Part shown: positions 47,801-58,683 of the stretch, in pieces
Layout of the letters: every line of letters starts with the position of its first letter
How positions within the stretch are numbered: the stretch's first letter is position 1
Notes under the pieces: generated by a model
The model's database searches: none
Told to the model about the DNA's origin: nothing
The model's input: only the letters and a program-made list of their open reading frames with translations
NCBI GenBank assembly: GCA_002633005.1
Contig: NMRA01000548.1
Location: 1-64,000 of the forward strand
Direction: 5' to 3'
Length of the DNA: 64,000 nt
From: Phoronis australis
Taxonomy: Eukaryota > Phoronida > Phoronidae
Position numbers and translations under genes: made by a program

Positions 47801-50646
47801 TCGGTCATGTACATGTCACCTGTTGAAAAAGTTCGACTACGCCTCATCTGCAAAAAAGTTCATTTATTTAGCGTAAGTGCTTAGGAAAAGATGTTCCTCT
47901 ACGTGGCATTGAGTCTCGTGTTTATGTGGAACCGGATTACACCCAAGACACAAATCATAGCCGGCATTTTTTTTTTCTTCATGCATGACCCTCGAGGAAT
48001 GAAGTGACTGAAAGACGTTAACAGCTGAAAACGAGATGAGCGCAGAAACCGTTCTAAAAATTACAGGTAATGGCCGTGATTATCGCTAACGCTACCTGAT
48101 TCCGGACACGTGACCAAATAAACTAACACGTGTCAAAGATTCGGTTGCGCAAATTTTGACATTTATTGCTTCTTCAAAACTATTCAACGCCTTCGGGTCA
48201 TCGTAAATAGAATATTCCGACTATTATAAGAAACGAATGGCGAATATTTGTAAAGTCAAACAATTTTTGCAATTAATTCCTGTAGACAGGGAAACAGCCT
48301 ATGCAAAGAGCCAAAGTTCATTACTGCAATTCACAATTTGAAAAATCTGTTTGTCTTGCAGAGAGATGTTGGGTAACTGTCATCAACGGCTTACGTTAAT
48401 GGAACACTAAAATACACACAAAAAGTAATTTTGAGACGCTCGACAAAAAGGTGAAAACAGTCTTTTTCTGGAATGACGACATGACGCCTATCAACTGAAA
48501 CGTAAACAAATATTCACAATTACCGAGAATTTCAAAGGCTTTCAAATCTTGGAGCCAAGTTCTGTGTCTTTTGAGTCCAAATCTAAAATGGTTAAATGGT
48601 TATTCATCGATCGGTTTATTTATACTTTTTATACTATTCGTTCTTAATGGAAGGAAAGAAACGAGCCATTCAAATACATGTACACTTGCTCCCCCTTCAT
48701 ATCTGACATACGCTTGCGTGTGCTTCTGTTTAGAACGTTTACCGGAGCGTCAACCCAACAGGTGTCAAACTTGCGTTTGTACCTAACATGCACCTTACAA
48801 TTAATTGAATTACATAAGCGTTTTGACAAAGCGATGTTTTCTTTTCGCCTCTGCCATCATTCGAAGTGCCTGGGGCTAAACGACACGACAATGTCCCGGG
48901 GTGGCAAATGCGAACGATACCCCAATAGATAGCGGATGCCGTGAATTGTATAGCCGATTGTGTGGCAATAACCGGTCAACTGTGTGGCTGAACGAACACT
49001 GTTCCCAAACTCGAGTTGTAAAATAACTGTATATATGCGTTGTAATGAGTTGCAAGGAATCGACGTCCGACATGGTGTTACTTCTGGCGATCTAATCTCA
49101 GTGGGGTTTGTCTAACAAAGAATGAGACCGAAAATACTGGAATCCAGAAAACTATCCCACACGATTTAAATATCAGTCGTCGTCATCTTCGTCAGTTCCA
49201 AGATGTAATGAGACAAGGCTGAAGAACCTAAACTACGTTGGAACTGAAATTTAATCTGTCCACCAGTAACAGGAGTTGTCAATGTCGTCTCTGTTATGAG
49301 GAATGTGCTAGTATGTTAGCACCAAACTTACTTGGAAACTGTGGTGTATTCGTTAGTTTCACCTCCCAGGTTTCACTCATACCTAACAGAGACTTTTTGG
49401 AGGAAATGTTTGCACGCTAACATTAGCTAATTTAACTTGACTAGTAATATCGCCGTCAAAATACAAATGTGACAATGCCCTATAATTCAAGAGAGATTTA
49501 CACATAATCTTGGGTGTCAGTATGATTTTTATTCTAAATCTGCTGTGGGTTAAAGAAACGCAAACTAGACTTCAGACAATAAATTATTCACTAGCCTAGC
49601 GGCCTAATGACGTGGTTACACAGTAAATGTTAAAGGGTGGATGACAGCAGTGATTTAAAATTACACAGTCCCCTGAACAATGCTGTTGACGTCATGAAAC
49701 AATCAAACTTCAGCAAACCACCCCAGAGTCCAAAGACCTGGCCAAAATCAAAGTGAAAACAAACGAGTGTCTCAATGTCGTCTTCGCAAGTCAGTATCCC
49801 TGCATTGTAAACAGCAGTGACAAGATTTATCTCGAGGCATCGCTTTGCCACACTCCACAGTCATTTACTGGCGCATATTTCGTCTGTTTCTGTCACAAAG
49901 GAGGACGCACCCTCTCTAAATCACGGCAGTGAGATTTCCACGGACCATTCCCTTTCTATCAAATTCCAACCTTCCCATTCGCATGAGTCACTGGCAGAAC
50001 GAAATATTGTTTAATAAAGATTATGTTTGTTCACTTAATATAATTACACACGTTTTAGTGAGTCACGAGAATGTAATAAGCCGAAGAGAACAGTAGAACT
50101 TCACATCATTTAGATTTTCAACAAACGGTCAGCCTTCTTCGATCGGTCATTAAAGTTTCAATTCTGCTTCAGTTCCAGGGATTAATTGACCATACAATAA
50201 ATTTATACAGCCAAATCGAGAAGTGACATTTCAATCAACAATGTGTTAAACGATATACTTATTTATGTTTTATATTTCACTAAAATCAAAAAGAACAGGC
50301 CTAAACCAGAGGTTCAACATTTTGCACAAATACGTGAGAAGGATTTGACAAATTTTGAAGTGTTAAATGTGTACAGCACACGTGACAACGTGACTAAATT
50401 GGATTTTTTTCGTGTCAAACATGACCCAAAATTCCAGCGGTGTTGTGTTTTTTATTGGAAACCATGTGTTTCATCAAATCGGTTATATTAATCGTACTCA
50501 GACGTTTGTTTTATAATTTAAAACACTCGGGACAGAAACCACTGGCACTCAACGCGGCCAAGCGATGATCCCATTGGCAGCTCAAGCAAAAAACGTCTGG
50601 CAAATCAGCGCGCTCAGATAAGGTATGCCAGGCATGCGTAGTATGC
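41835..50646. other. Long stretch without a recognisable gene
   Basis: All open frames are short. Two weak exon-like signals are noted in the findings: an ATG with a perfect donor at 43836-43859 (+) and a frame ending in a donor at 47271-47101 (-). The stretch at about 42170-42960 has 'cacatgctcaagttttgctc' near its left end and 'gagcaagttttgaggtttgc' near its right end in inverse relation, probably a degenerate non-autonomous transposon. Confidence 0.45.
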
Positions 50647-50660
50647 GTTGCCGTAGCAAC
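50647..50660. promoter_or_regulatory. RFX-type X-box
   Basis: GTTGCCGTAGCAAC is a perfect inverted-repeat match to the RFX X-box consensus GTNRCC-NN-RGYAAC. It lies about 130 bases before a TATA box and about 350 before the start codon of the Kunitz gene. RFX sites of this form are typical of ciliary and some immune genes. The match is exact; the function is inferred. Confidence 0.6.
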
Positions 50661-50777
50661 CAGGTCCGAGGAGTAGCCTGGGCGGAACTAGAAATATTCG
50701 GAAAAACCACAACGTGGGTGCTTGCTGCTCAGCGTTTCATCATGTTTGTTATTACATTCCAAGTGCAGACACTATGC

Positions 50778-50786
50778 TATATAAAG
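50778..50786 (+). promoter_or_regulatory. TATA box of the Kunitz gene
   Basis: TATATAAAG, about 225 bases before the ATG at 51003. It would place transcription start near 50810 if the 5' UTR is unspliced. Confidence 0.5.
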
Positions 50787-51002
50787 CCGAGCAAGCTATT
50801 CGGTGAAACAGATGATTTTGAACAGTCGCGTGGCAAACACTAGAACCTGTTGTGCGCTAGAGTAAGGCAGCTATATAGTTACGTACATAAATCATTTTAT
50901 CACTGAGCAGGGTAAAAATTCTTCAAGAGCTGGTAGCCGAACACGTGGGATTTTCAAAAAGGATTATTTACGCCGAGCGCTTCTTACGTGTACGCAGTGG
51001 CA

Positions 51003-51044
51003 ATGGATGCTACCGTGCTGACACTCCGTTTGACTGCTTTGTTG
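51003..51044 (+). CDS. Kunitz gene exon 1 (start and signal peptide)
   Basis: ATG GAT GCT.. encodes MDATVLTLRLTALL in phase 0, then donor gtgagttgc. The preceding base context (gca atg g) is acceptable for initiation. It supplies the hydrophobic core that makes the product secreted. Confidence 0.75.
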
Positions 51045-53251
51045 GTGAGTTGCTTTTTATAAATATTTCCAAGGTATTGCATCTTATGTGCAAATATTTC
51101 AAGTATAATGGTTCACACTAAAGTTGAAGATTTTACTGAAGCAAGAGATTCTACGGAAGGATTGTAAACTCAATAGGCCGAGTGTGTTTTCTAAGTTGTC
51201 ACGAAATTAAGTCCCAAGAAGTAAGGCCGGTTGTGCCTAGCCCTTGTCTGCGAGAATATTAAATATGCCATTAGCAAAATGTGCCATTAGCAGCGAATAG
51301 CGTAAAAACGAGGCAGGAATGATCATGAATAAAAACTAAAAGTTCTCGACCAAATCGCCATACAAAGCTCATATTGCAATTGTGTACAGTGTATATTGGC
51401 AATACACTTCGGGCGGACGGATTTCTATGCGCTGTCGCAACGGGAGCGCATTGCAATAATTGTATTTAGCGTTGCGCTAATTATCGGCGTTGATCTCACA
51501 AACTGGGCTAACAGAAGTAAACACCAAAGGTTGTGCCTATATAGCGGTCACAACCTACGTTGAGAGAATACGTAAGAGCACAGTGATTCATGGCAAAAGT
51601 TTGGCAGGCTGGGTCAAAATACCCAAAGGTATTGTACATGTATTGACACAACCGAGCGCTCAATTAGGAAACACGGCAAAATAATGTGTATACACAATCA
51701 AATTGTCAACAAGACGACACATGCAAGCGAATACAATTGATGACAGTAATACTGGCAGTCGATTGGAGGCAGGGTATTTTAGGGTTCTGCTCAGACGGTA
51801 TCAGTGCTCTAGCAGTGTATGGAAATTTAGTTGTCATACCGCATGCTTCACTCTTCTTTGCAACTGCGAATCGTCCTCAATGAGGAAACTGGAAAACACG
51901 AACCGCATCACCTTATAAGTGTTTTTGATTACCAGCTGTGCCCATTTGCACATATGTGTTGCCTATAAATTTGTTTGATGAACACTTTCATGTCCCCCAT
52001 TCAGATAAACTTTACTTTTGGCCATCCGCTGACAACGTGACGCGAATTAACAACTTGAGGCACTTGTCACGTGGGATTGTTCCAGCTGCTAAAACAACAT
52101 TAAGAAACATTTTCCAACACTGGGTATACATTTCACTTGTCACCGCATTAATTCATCTAACATTGGAATGTAACACACACGATGCAGAGCACGTACGTAA
52201 TGAGACGTAAGACAATGATGGGGGAAACTTTTAAACAGACCACTACGAAGTTTAGGCCACATGTATAATTTTTGGAAAGCCGGACCACGTGTTTGAGCCT
52301 TCAGGGTGTGAGCAGGCGTTCGTAAAGGCCGGTTGAGCGGTTGTACTACTGCCGAACACACATTAGTAGAGGACAAAACTTCCAGTGTAGGGAAGTTCAT
52401 ATATACATGCATGTACATGCCACTGGCACCAAATTGCAACGAACACCCCCGAGTTCGTGCTGCAATGTTACGTACCTTCTCCAATTGAATTTCCCGTGCA
52501 ATTGAGAGGGAAATCTTAGAGTGGAAATATTTTGTTTTGTGCTATGTACAGCGAAGAAGAGGGGTTGGGGGCTCCAGTGGTCTTCAAGTCGCCATGCGCT
52601 CCAATACAAAGAAATAACGGTGAATTTGTTAGCTAAGATTTAACACTTTGCTCCAAATTTACAGCCTCTGTCTGAGAAATTTCTTAAAAATCACCTGGTG
52701 TCCTCAGCTAACTGGCAGAGTAATGCCATTGCTCCTAACCGTTCTTGCGGTGCACTGATTGGTCATGTGAGGTACACAATCTCAATGCAAATTCGCCTTT
52801 GCCCACAGAGTAGTTGCACCAGCTATGAGCTACACCACTTAGCTAGAGATTTTTCATAGGCCATTGTAATTGCTCACTAGTCATTATTATATACCCACCA
52901 AGCAGTCTCGACAAATAACGAACTGCAAGACCAAAAATTAGGTCTCATCTGAGTAAGGAACAAGCTGAGACTAACTTTATCATAGCGGTTAATGGTCAAA
53001 AGCAAAAGTTAGTTTCGTCAACGAAACGCGTATGAACTGCTGCTTTAAATTTTAACCATTGGTTAAAAGCGGTCATGGAAACGCATTCTAGGAATACAGG
53101 AATAGAAAAAAGGTGAATACCATATTCATGTTCCTGACCTCCATTGTGCGGAAGCGTGACAAGAAAACGAGTTACCAACAGATTCTTGGGTTCCTTCCAG
53201 AGTATTTCTTTACCTTGGAACCATGACAAAATGTAATCGAGGATAACAGAT

Positions 53252-53284
<33 letters not shown>

Positions 53285-56200
53285 CATATATATATAGTCA
53301 TTCACAGGCGCGGTGTTATTCCTGGCCACAGTCGCTTTCTAAGGTTGTTGACTCCCGTGATAATGCAAAACATAAATATAGGCGATAGTCTTACTCGGCG
53401 GAACAGATGTTCAATATGCAGTCCACTCCGAAAAATCAAAGTATTGCCACTCTTCCATTGCAGATGCTGATCGAGACCAGTTTAACCATGCAGTTTCCAA
53501 AAATCAAATTTGCACCACGGATACAGTTTCTACCAGACATTATGCCAGCAGACGAACCAGTGGACCCTTGGGATGATATTCGGCAAAACTGTCACAAGAA
53601 ATGTCCGTTCGGTTTAGAGACAGACGTTGAGGGCCGACCAATGTGCTCATGTAGAGATCCTTGTGAGGTAAACATTTGTGACACGCCTATTCTCATATCA
53701 ATCAAATACGTTTGGGCTCATTTATTGGAAGCTGGCCAAAGCGCGCTCTGGTGGCCGACAGCAGACTGGTGTTTGAAAACAAGAGTCCAATTTTTGTTAT
53801 CTAATTCCATGTAAACCAATCGTAACGAGGCAGTAATTTATCACCATATTATAATCTTTATCAGACACATGCAACCCTGACTGCACTCATATTTGTGTAA
53901 TTACATGCAATGCCCAAGGTATGAAATCTTTCTGGTAGTAATTTTAAAAACACAGCTAACCAAAGGTCTCCAATGAGACGGCTGATCAGGAAGACTAAAC
54001 TCACGTCATCTCCCATTGTTCAAATAATCGTCTCCAGCTTTATAGTATTTCAAACACGTTGCTCGAACACTGTGATCACCGTAATACGGTTAATCTATTT
54101 ACCAAGAAAAGAATGCTTGGCACCGTAGCATTGCTATATAACGGCACACAAATTCAGAAACCCGGCCATCGTCTCACAGGATCTCGTAGAAGGCAGCCGA
54201 ATGTATCACCAATTTCGCCACATTGTAGTATTACTGGAAAGAACACGATGGTCTCCAGCTGAAATTATGAATACGGTACCCCAAGTCAGTCGGGCCTATT
54301 CATAGTACAGAATTCCTGCTTGTACACCACCACTAAAAGCAATGAAAACGTAGTATATAATTGAATTAACAGAAACTATGTGACCTTGTTGTGCCCCCGG
54401 TAGGGAGTAGCAGTTGATTCTACCATGGAAGTAAATTAGACAGTTATTGGCGCGTGGGCGTCTACACGTGCAAGAGACACCCCAGCAACAGATTGTATGA
54501 TGCTGGGTCGGAAATTTGAACAGGAAATATCTCCGAACCTATTGTTCACACCTCGGAAGTTGGAATGAAATCAAAAGAAATAAATTATGAAATGAAACAG
54601 GAATAATTTTATTGGACACAGGCAACGGGAATAGTTTGAAGGTGGTTAGAAGCAGATAATTTTCATAAAAATACGAGGTTTAATTCGATATGAGACGGTT
54701 TGGTTAGTGACAATCGATGTCTGACAACGCACAATATAGCAGATATCTACAGAAGAAATGAGGGCCAACTACGCGCTTGTGTTCAAAAGGTTCATTGAAG
54801 TTGCCTCAGTCAGCAACCTGCACAAAGTGTTTCCTTAAGTTCGGAAGTACAGTAATGACAATCTCATGTTTCATTTCCAGAGTGTTAGATGCATGCACGG
54901 ATTCCAGTGTGTACCACAAAAAACAGACGAGTGTGTGGAAGGATTCTGTAAATACGAAGCCACATGTAAAGGTAGGTGCTAATTCGGGCATATGCCAATC
55001 GTCTGATTGGTTTTAACCCATAAAACGGAGGAATCTCACGCTACAAATTAAAATGTTCCCAGGCAGCTTTCAACGTCTTTTTAAACGTGTTTCTAAATAA
55101 ACGCTCACGTACGCGCAACTTCTGCGAAGGATTAAATTTCAAAAGCACCAACTTTGTTGGCCACTGCGAACTAAATTATATCAACCACATGAAAACCGGT
55201 CAACAAGCAACGAAGCTCAGACACGCAGTGGAACCGACTGATGTCTATTTTTACAACTAATTATCGCAAAACACTCGACTCTGTCACCATGTTTTACTGT
55301 GGTTACCAGCCTACTACCAGACGGTTTTAGGAATGTCACCGAGCCATTTAGGATAGAGAGATCAAGTGCTTTTGATATTGAGAAGTTGTCGAATATCAAA
55401 TCACGCCACTAAAGGGAAACCGATGAAACTCTTTATAAACTTGGCAACACTAAGATACGGAGTGTGCGCCAGTTTTGAATTGAAACTCTATTACAAAACA
55501 AAATATCGAAACCGTTTTACATATTTTTTTCAAGAGGAGCTACCTCCCCTGCGCAGCACATTTCAACGTGATGCTTATCAATTACGTGATGGAATTATTA
55601 AGCAAATTAGTTAATGGGATTCCAAACACAAACTGACATTTTAATTCTGTTTTAATTATTCTGGTCGCATTCAAAAACATGTCTACCACCACCTGGGAGC
55701 ATGAGGTCAGTGTTATTAAAACGAAATAAAGTAAATTCAAAATGACATAAAACCTCAGCCGGCATTTCAGAATGTAGGAAAAAGTGGAAGGTGGACTGGA
55801 ATAAAACTTACGTATTTTTAGATAGCAAAATATAATCAACACGGTTCTAATGTCTATTTTCAGATATCGACATTTGTGAAATGCCGAGACCCTCGCCATC
55901 GGATACAGATATTTGTGACGAAAAAACACGACGCTACTTTTATGACGCAACGAGAAAGAGGTGTCGCAAATTTGTTGGATGTGGACTCGTGTTCGGGAAC
56001 AACTTTGCCTCAAGAAGGGACTGTAAACGGGAATGCATCAAAAGGCCTCTTAGGAAAGGTAGGACTTCCGGATGTAACAAATCGCGAATTCCGCGAACAC
56101 TTAAAACACATTTGTTAAACCAGCTACACATAACTATCAACATTCCGCTGGACATCGTTTTGTTTTAACAGAACTTTGCTATTATTAAGGACAATAGAAG

Positions 56201-56747
56201 TAGCCACGCCGGTCACGTGTATAAGGCATTTCTTCAAGTTAGTGAAACGTCACCACAAGACAGGGTCACGTGGCCATATACGGTAAAAACACTGAATTGT
56301 GTGTTGGTTGTTCCGGAAAGGAGTTGCACATCTGTTATGGCAGCGGTTGAAATTGTTTAGAAAACGAAATATTGTAAATAATTTCTTATTGCGAGTCATA
56401 AAACATTTGCTTCTGAACCTTATACTACGACCAAACCGTGACACGAACTATATTTTCTTTCAGTTTTCAAGAAACTAATGAAAAATAACAACAAGAATAA
56501 GAAGTTAGACAAGGAGACCAGACGCCGCTTACAGAAAGCAGACAAGTACAAGATCAACTTGGGTCGCCTGCTCCCAAGGAAGTTCCTGTGTCCAGCGGGT
56601 GCGCCCATTGACGACACGTGCTCTGCTAGTCCTTGCGCGAGGTGCAAGAGTTCAAAGATCATTTGTATTCCCACATTCTGCGGCAAGTGTAGTGCAATTT
56701 TCATTCATAAAAGAACGGGTCGCATATCACATACGTGTCCTTTATAG
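51003..56747 (+). CDS. Secreted antistasin-like/Kunitz cysteine-rich protein (5 exons, complete)
   Basis: Exons 51003-51044, 53464-53667, 54881-54971, 55864-56058 and 56464-56747 join in phase with GT..AG junctions, giving 271 residues. Residues 1-30 form a plausible signal peptide (LTLRLTALLMLIETSL core). Residues 57-81 form an antistasin-like module (CHKKCPFG..D..GRPMCSC..PC) with Arg where the family usually has a Cys after Gly. Next is a small six-Cys module ending FCKYEATC. A Kunitz/BPTI domain follows (C..RYFYDATRKRC..FGNNFASRRDCKREC). The tail is a basic Lys/Arg/Asn-rich linker and a last Cys module (CSASPCARC..CGKCSAIF..C). Family knowledge suggests an extracellular serine-protease inhibitor, but the Kunitz P1 residue is Asp, so inhibition of trypsin-like enzymes is doubtful. 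I know no named orthologue. Confidence 0.88.
51045..53463 (+). other. Intron 1 of the Kunitz gene
   Basis: No conserved exon seen. A 101-codon minus frame (52996-53301) is partly produced by the CA repeat and a 114-codon minus frame (52140-52484) has no family features; both look like chance. Confidence 0.6.
53252..53298. repeat. (CA)n microsatellite running into (TA)n
   Basis: An almost perfect CA array of about 17 units with one CG interruption, followed by tatatata. It lies in intron 1 of the Kunitz gene, about 165 bases before exon 2. Confidence 0.95.
53464..53667 (+). CDS. Kunitz gene exon 2 (antistasin-like module)
   Basis: 68 codons after acceptor cttccattgcag, ending ..CSCRDPCE at donor gtaaac. 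The first codons (MLIETSLTM) extend the signal sequence. The downstream ATG within this exon could also start a shorter, leaderless form. Confidence 0.9.
54881..54971 (+). CDS. Kunitz gene exon 3 (six-Cys module)
   Basis: 91 bases: SVRCMHGFQCVPQKTDECVE then GFCKYEATCK, phase 1 out. Acceptor tcatttccag, donor gtaggtgct. Confidence 0.9.
55864..56058 (+). CDS. Kunitz gene exon 4 (Kunitz/BPTI domain)
   Basis: 195 bases after acceptor ttttcag, holding the entire Kunitz domain. The spacing from the second to third Cys is 15 as usual. The first-to-second loop is longer (12 instead of 8) and the third-to-fourth is shorter (5 instead of 7). Donor gtaggac. Confidence 0.94.
56464..56747 (+). CDS. Kunitz gene exon 5 (basic linker and C-terminal Cys module)
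   Basis: 284 bases after acceptor ttttctttcag, ending TAG at 56745-56747. The linker KKLMKNNNKNKKLDKETRRR is strongly basic and may bind heparin or DNA-like polyanions (inference). The module after it repeats the C..PC..C pattern seen in exon 3. Confidence 0.9.
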
Positions 56748-58126
56748 AAAAGTTCAGGAGCAAATTGCGGAGACTGAGGAAGAAAAGACGCAACACAGAG
56801 AAACCGACGTGCCTAAAGAAAACACAGCTATGGTGTTGTAAAACGTCAAGGCAACTGAATTTCATTACGTTCTGCTCACGGGTAAATCTTGCTATCATTA
56901 TTACGGAAACCGAGTGCGGTGCACTTGCAGTTTCTAACCGCCCAGTGCAAGCATTCGGAATCCGGTAAATATGTGCCAACGCACAGACAGGATATTTATT
57001 TGGTATATTTGTAAATATAGTTATATATTTTTATACGGTAGGGAGATATTTAAAACATGTGTCTATTGTGATGTGATACAAGTGTTCTGCTGAGCTCCAA
57101 GCCTGCTATTTAGAACATGCTTCTGATGTCTGTATGTCTGTCGCCGTGTATGTATTTGTCCTAAGAGTTGCAATGTTGTTAGCTTAAATAACGCAGGACA
57201 ATTCAACCTGCATATTCCGGTATATAGTACGTCCAATCATATTTTAGCATTTGTGGCGCCAGACAATAATGGCATGTGGCGTCGACGCCGTATGATATGG
57301 TGTAGACAATAACTGTATAACAGTTTAGGACTAATCTATGACGAAGCTATGTGAAACAAGCTTGAAATGCTTTCAGTTGATTTTCCTAGAAACAGAACCT
57401 TCGTTCTAGCCTCTTAGGACAGGCATGCAAACAAAGAATACGCGTGCTCGCCATTGAAAACATAGCTAAACTTGCTATATATTTTATAGAAAAAACTGTT
57501 CACGCATGTGAGTGAACAAGAGACGAATTTATCATGTAAAATGTTTGCCATATTTATTTATTTATTTATTTACTATCAAGTGACTTTATCAAACAGTACT
57601 ATGGTTGCACCAAGAGTAACATAATCTATATGCACTCATATCATGAATGGCAAATATTTCAGCTATACAGATTTCCGTATTAACTTATGGTAATATCACT
57701 TTGGAAATGCGTGTATGAAAAAAACAACAACTGGGAAATATAGGGAATAACAAGGACTAAATTTTATTGGCATCACTTAATTCCCTCCAGTGTGGACAAG
57801 AATATTATGAAGTCATTCGCAATGACAATATTGCTTGATGTCATCTATTGTTATTGCTCTAGATAATGAACTAAAAATGTAACCACTTCCTTTATGTGGG
57901 ATGTCAGAAATGCAGGATGGGAAAAGCAGGAAACCTATTTTCACAACGTAGTGACGCAAAGTTTTGTAAGCAGGTGGTGATCGCGGGATGTTTCCACATC
58001 CTGTAGAGTTGAAAATAGTTTCTATTTTTATTGGAGTGACGATTCTGATGTCATGCTGTGACGTCACTAACAGCATAATGTATCATTGTGAAATGAAGCG
58101 ACTGTGATATGTAAGTTTTTAATAAA
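56748..58126 (+). other. Presumed 3' UTR of the Kunitz gene
   Basis: No coding sequence is seen after the TAG. It carries a TTTA-rich tract at 57555-57575 (atttatttatttattt), which resembles AU-rich mRNA instability elements. The first strong poly(A) signal I see is AATAAA at 58121-58126. Confidence 0.45.
58121..58126 (+). terminator. Candidate poly(A) signal of the Kunitz gene
   Basis: AATAAA in tttttaataaaaacaaacc. It faces the B3GALNT2 signal at 58304-58309, leaving under 200 bases between the two convergent genes. Confidence 0.4.
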
Positions 58127-58303
58127 AACAAACCGAAAATTGACATCATTGGCCTTCTTGTCTAAGAAATGGATTACAATGATAGGCTACAACAGAAAAA
58201 TGTTGCTTCTAAAAGTTCTAAAAACTAGAAAGTTTTAGAACTGAATTTACTAGAGAGGAATGTCACAAGTAAAGAACATGACAAAACAAAGAATTGTGCA
58301 TAT

Positions 58304-58309
58304 TTTATT
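58304..58309 (-). terminator. Candidate poly(A) signal of B3GALNT2
   Basis: AATAAA on the minus strand (CAATAAAATATGC), 225 bases after the stop codon. Confidence 0.45.
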
Positions 58310-58533
58310 GATAAATGTGATTCCTTCAGTCACACAGTTTGATGAAAAGCTTGAGAATCAAAAGTAAAAGAGATTTTTTATAATAGAAATAAGCATTTTT
58401 TTATGAAACAGAATTAAACCTAACAATAATGATGTGTATCCAAAGAATGACGGAGAGAGCCAAAACCAGACTCTTAAAATCTTTTGCAAGAAGAGTCTGG
58501 AACACAGATGCAGACACAATCCAAAAATTCATT

Positions 58534-58683
58534 TCAGCCCAAGTCCAGGAGTTCTGCATTGCACCCACAGGGGTTAGCACATTCCAGCACATTGTTCCAC
58601 ATGTCAATCATTTCTGATGGAGTCAATTCAGGGATAGCTAGGAGATCTTGTGTGCAAGATTTTTCACACAACAAACCATCGTG
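58534..58683 (-). CDS. B3GALNT2: B3GALNT2 last exon
   Basis: 49 codons plus TGA after acceptor ttcattgcag: HDGLLCEKSCTQDLL to NPCGCNAELLDLG. The paired cysteines match the human C-terminus. Confidence 0.93.
   Translation of the reverse strand, partial: HDGLLCEKSCTQDLLAIPELTPSEMIDMWNNVLECANPCGCNAELLDLG

Noticed and set aside
52996-53301. 101-codon minus frame
   Set aside because: Its beginning is an artefact of the CA repeat (Cys-Val runs) and the rest has no features.
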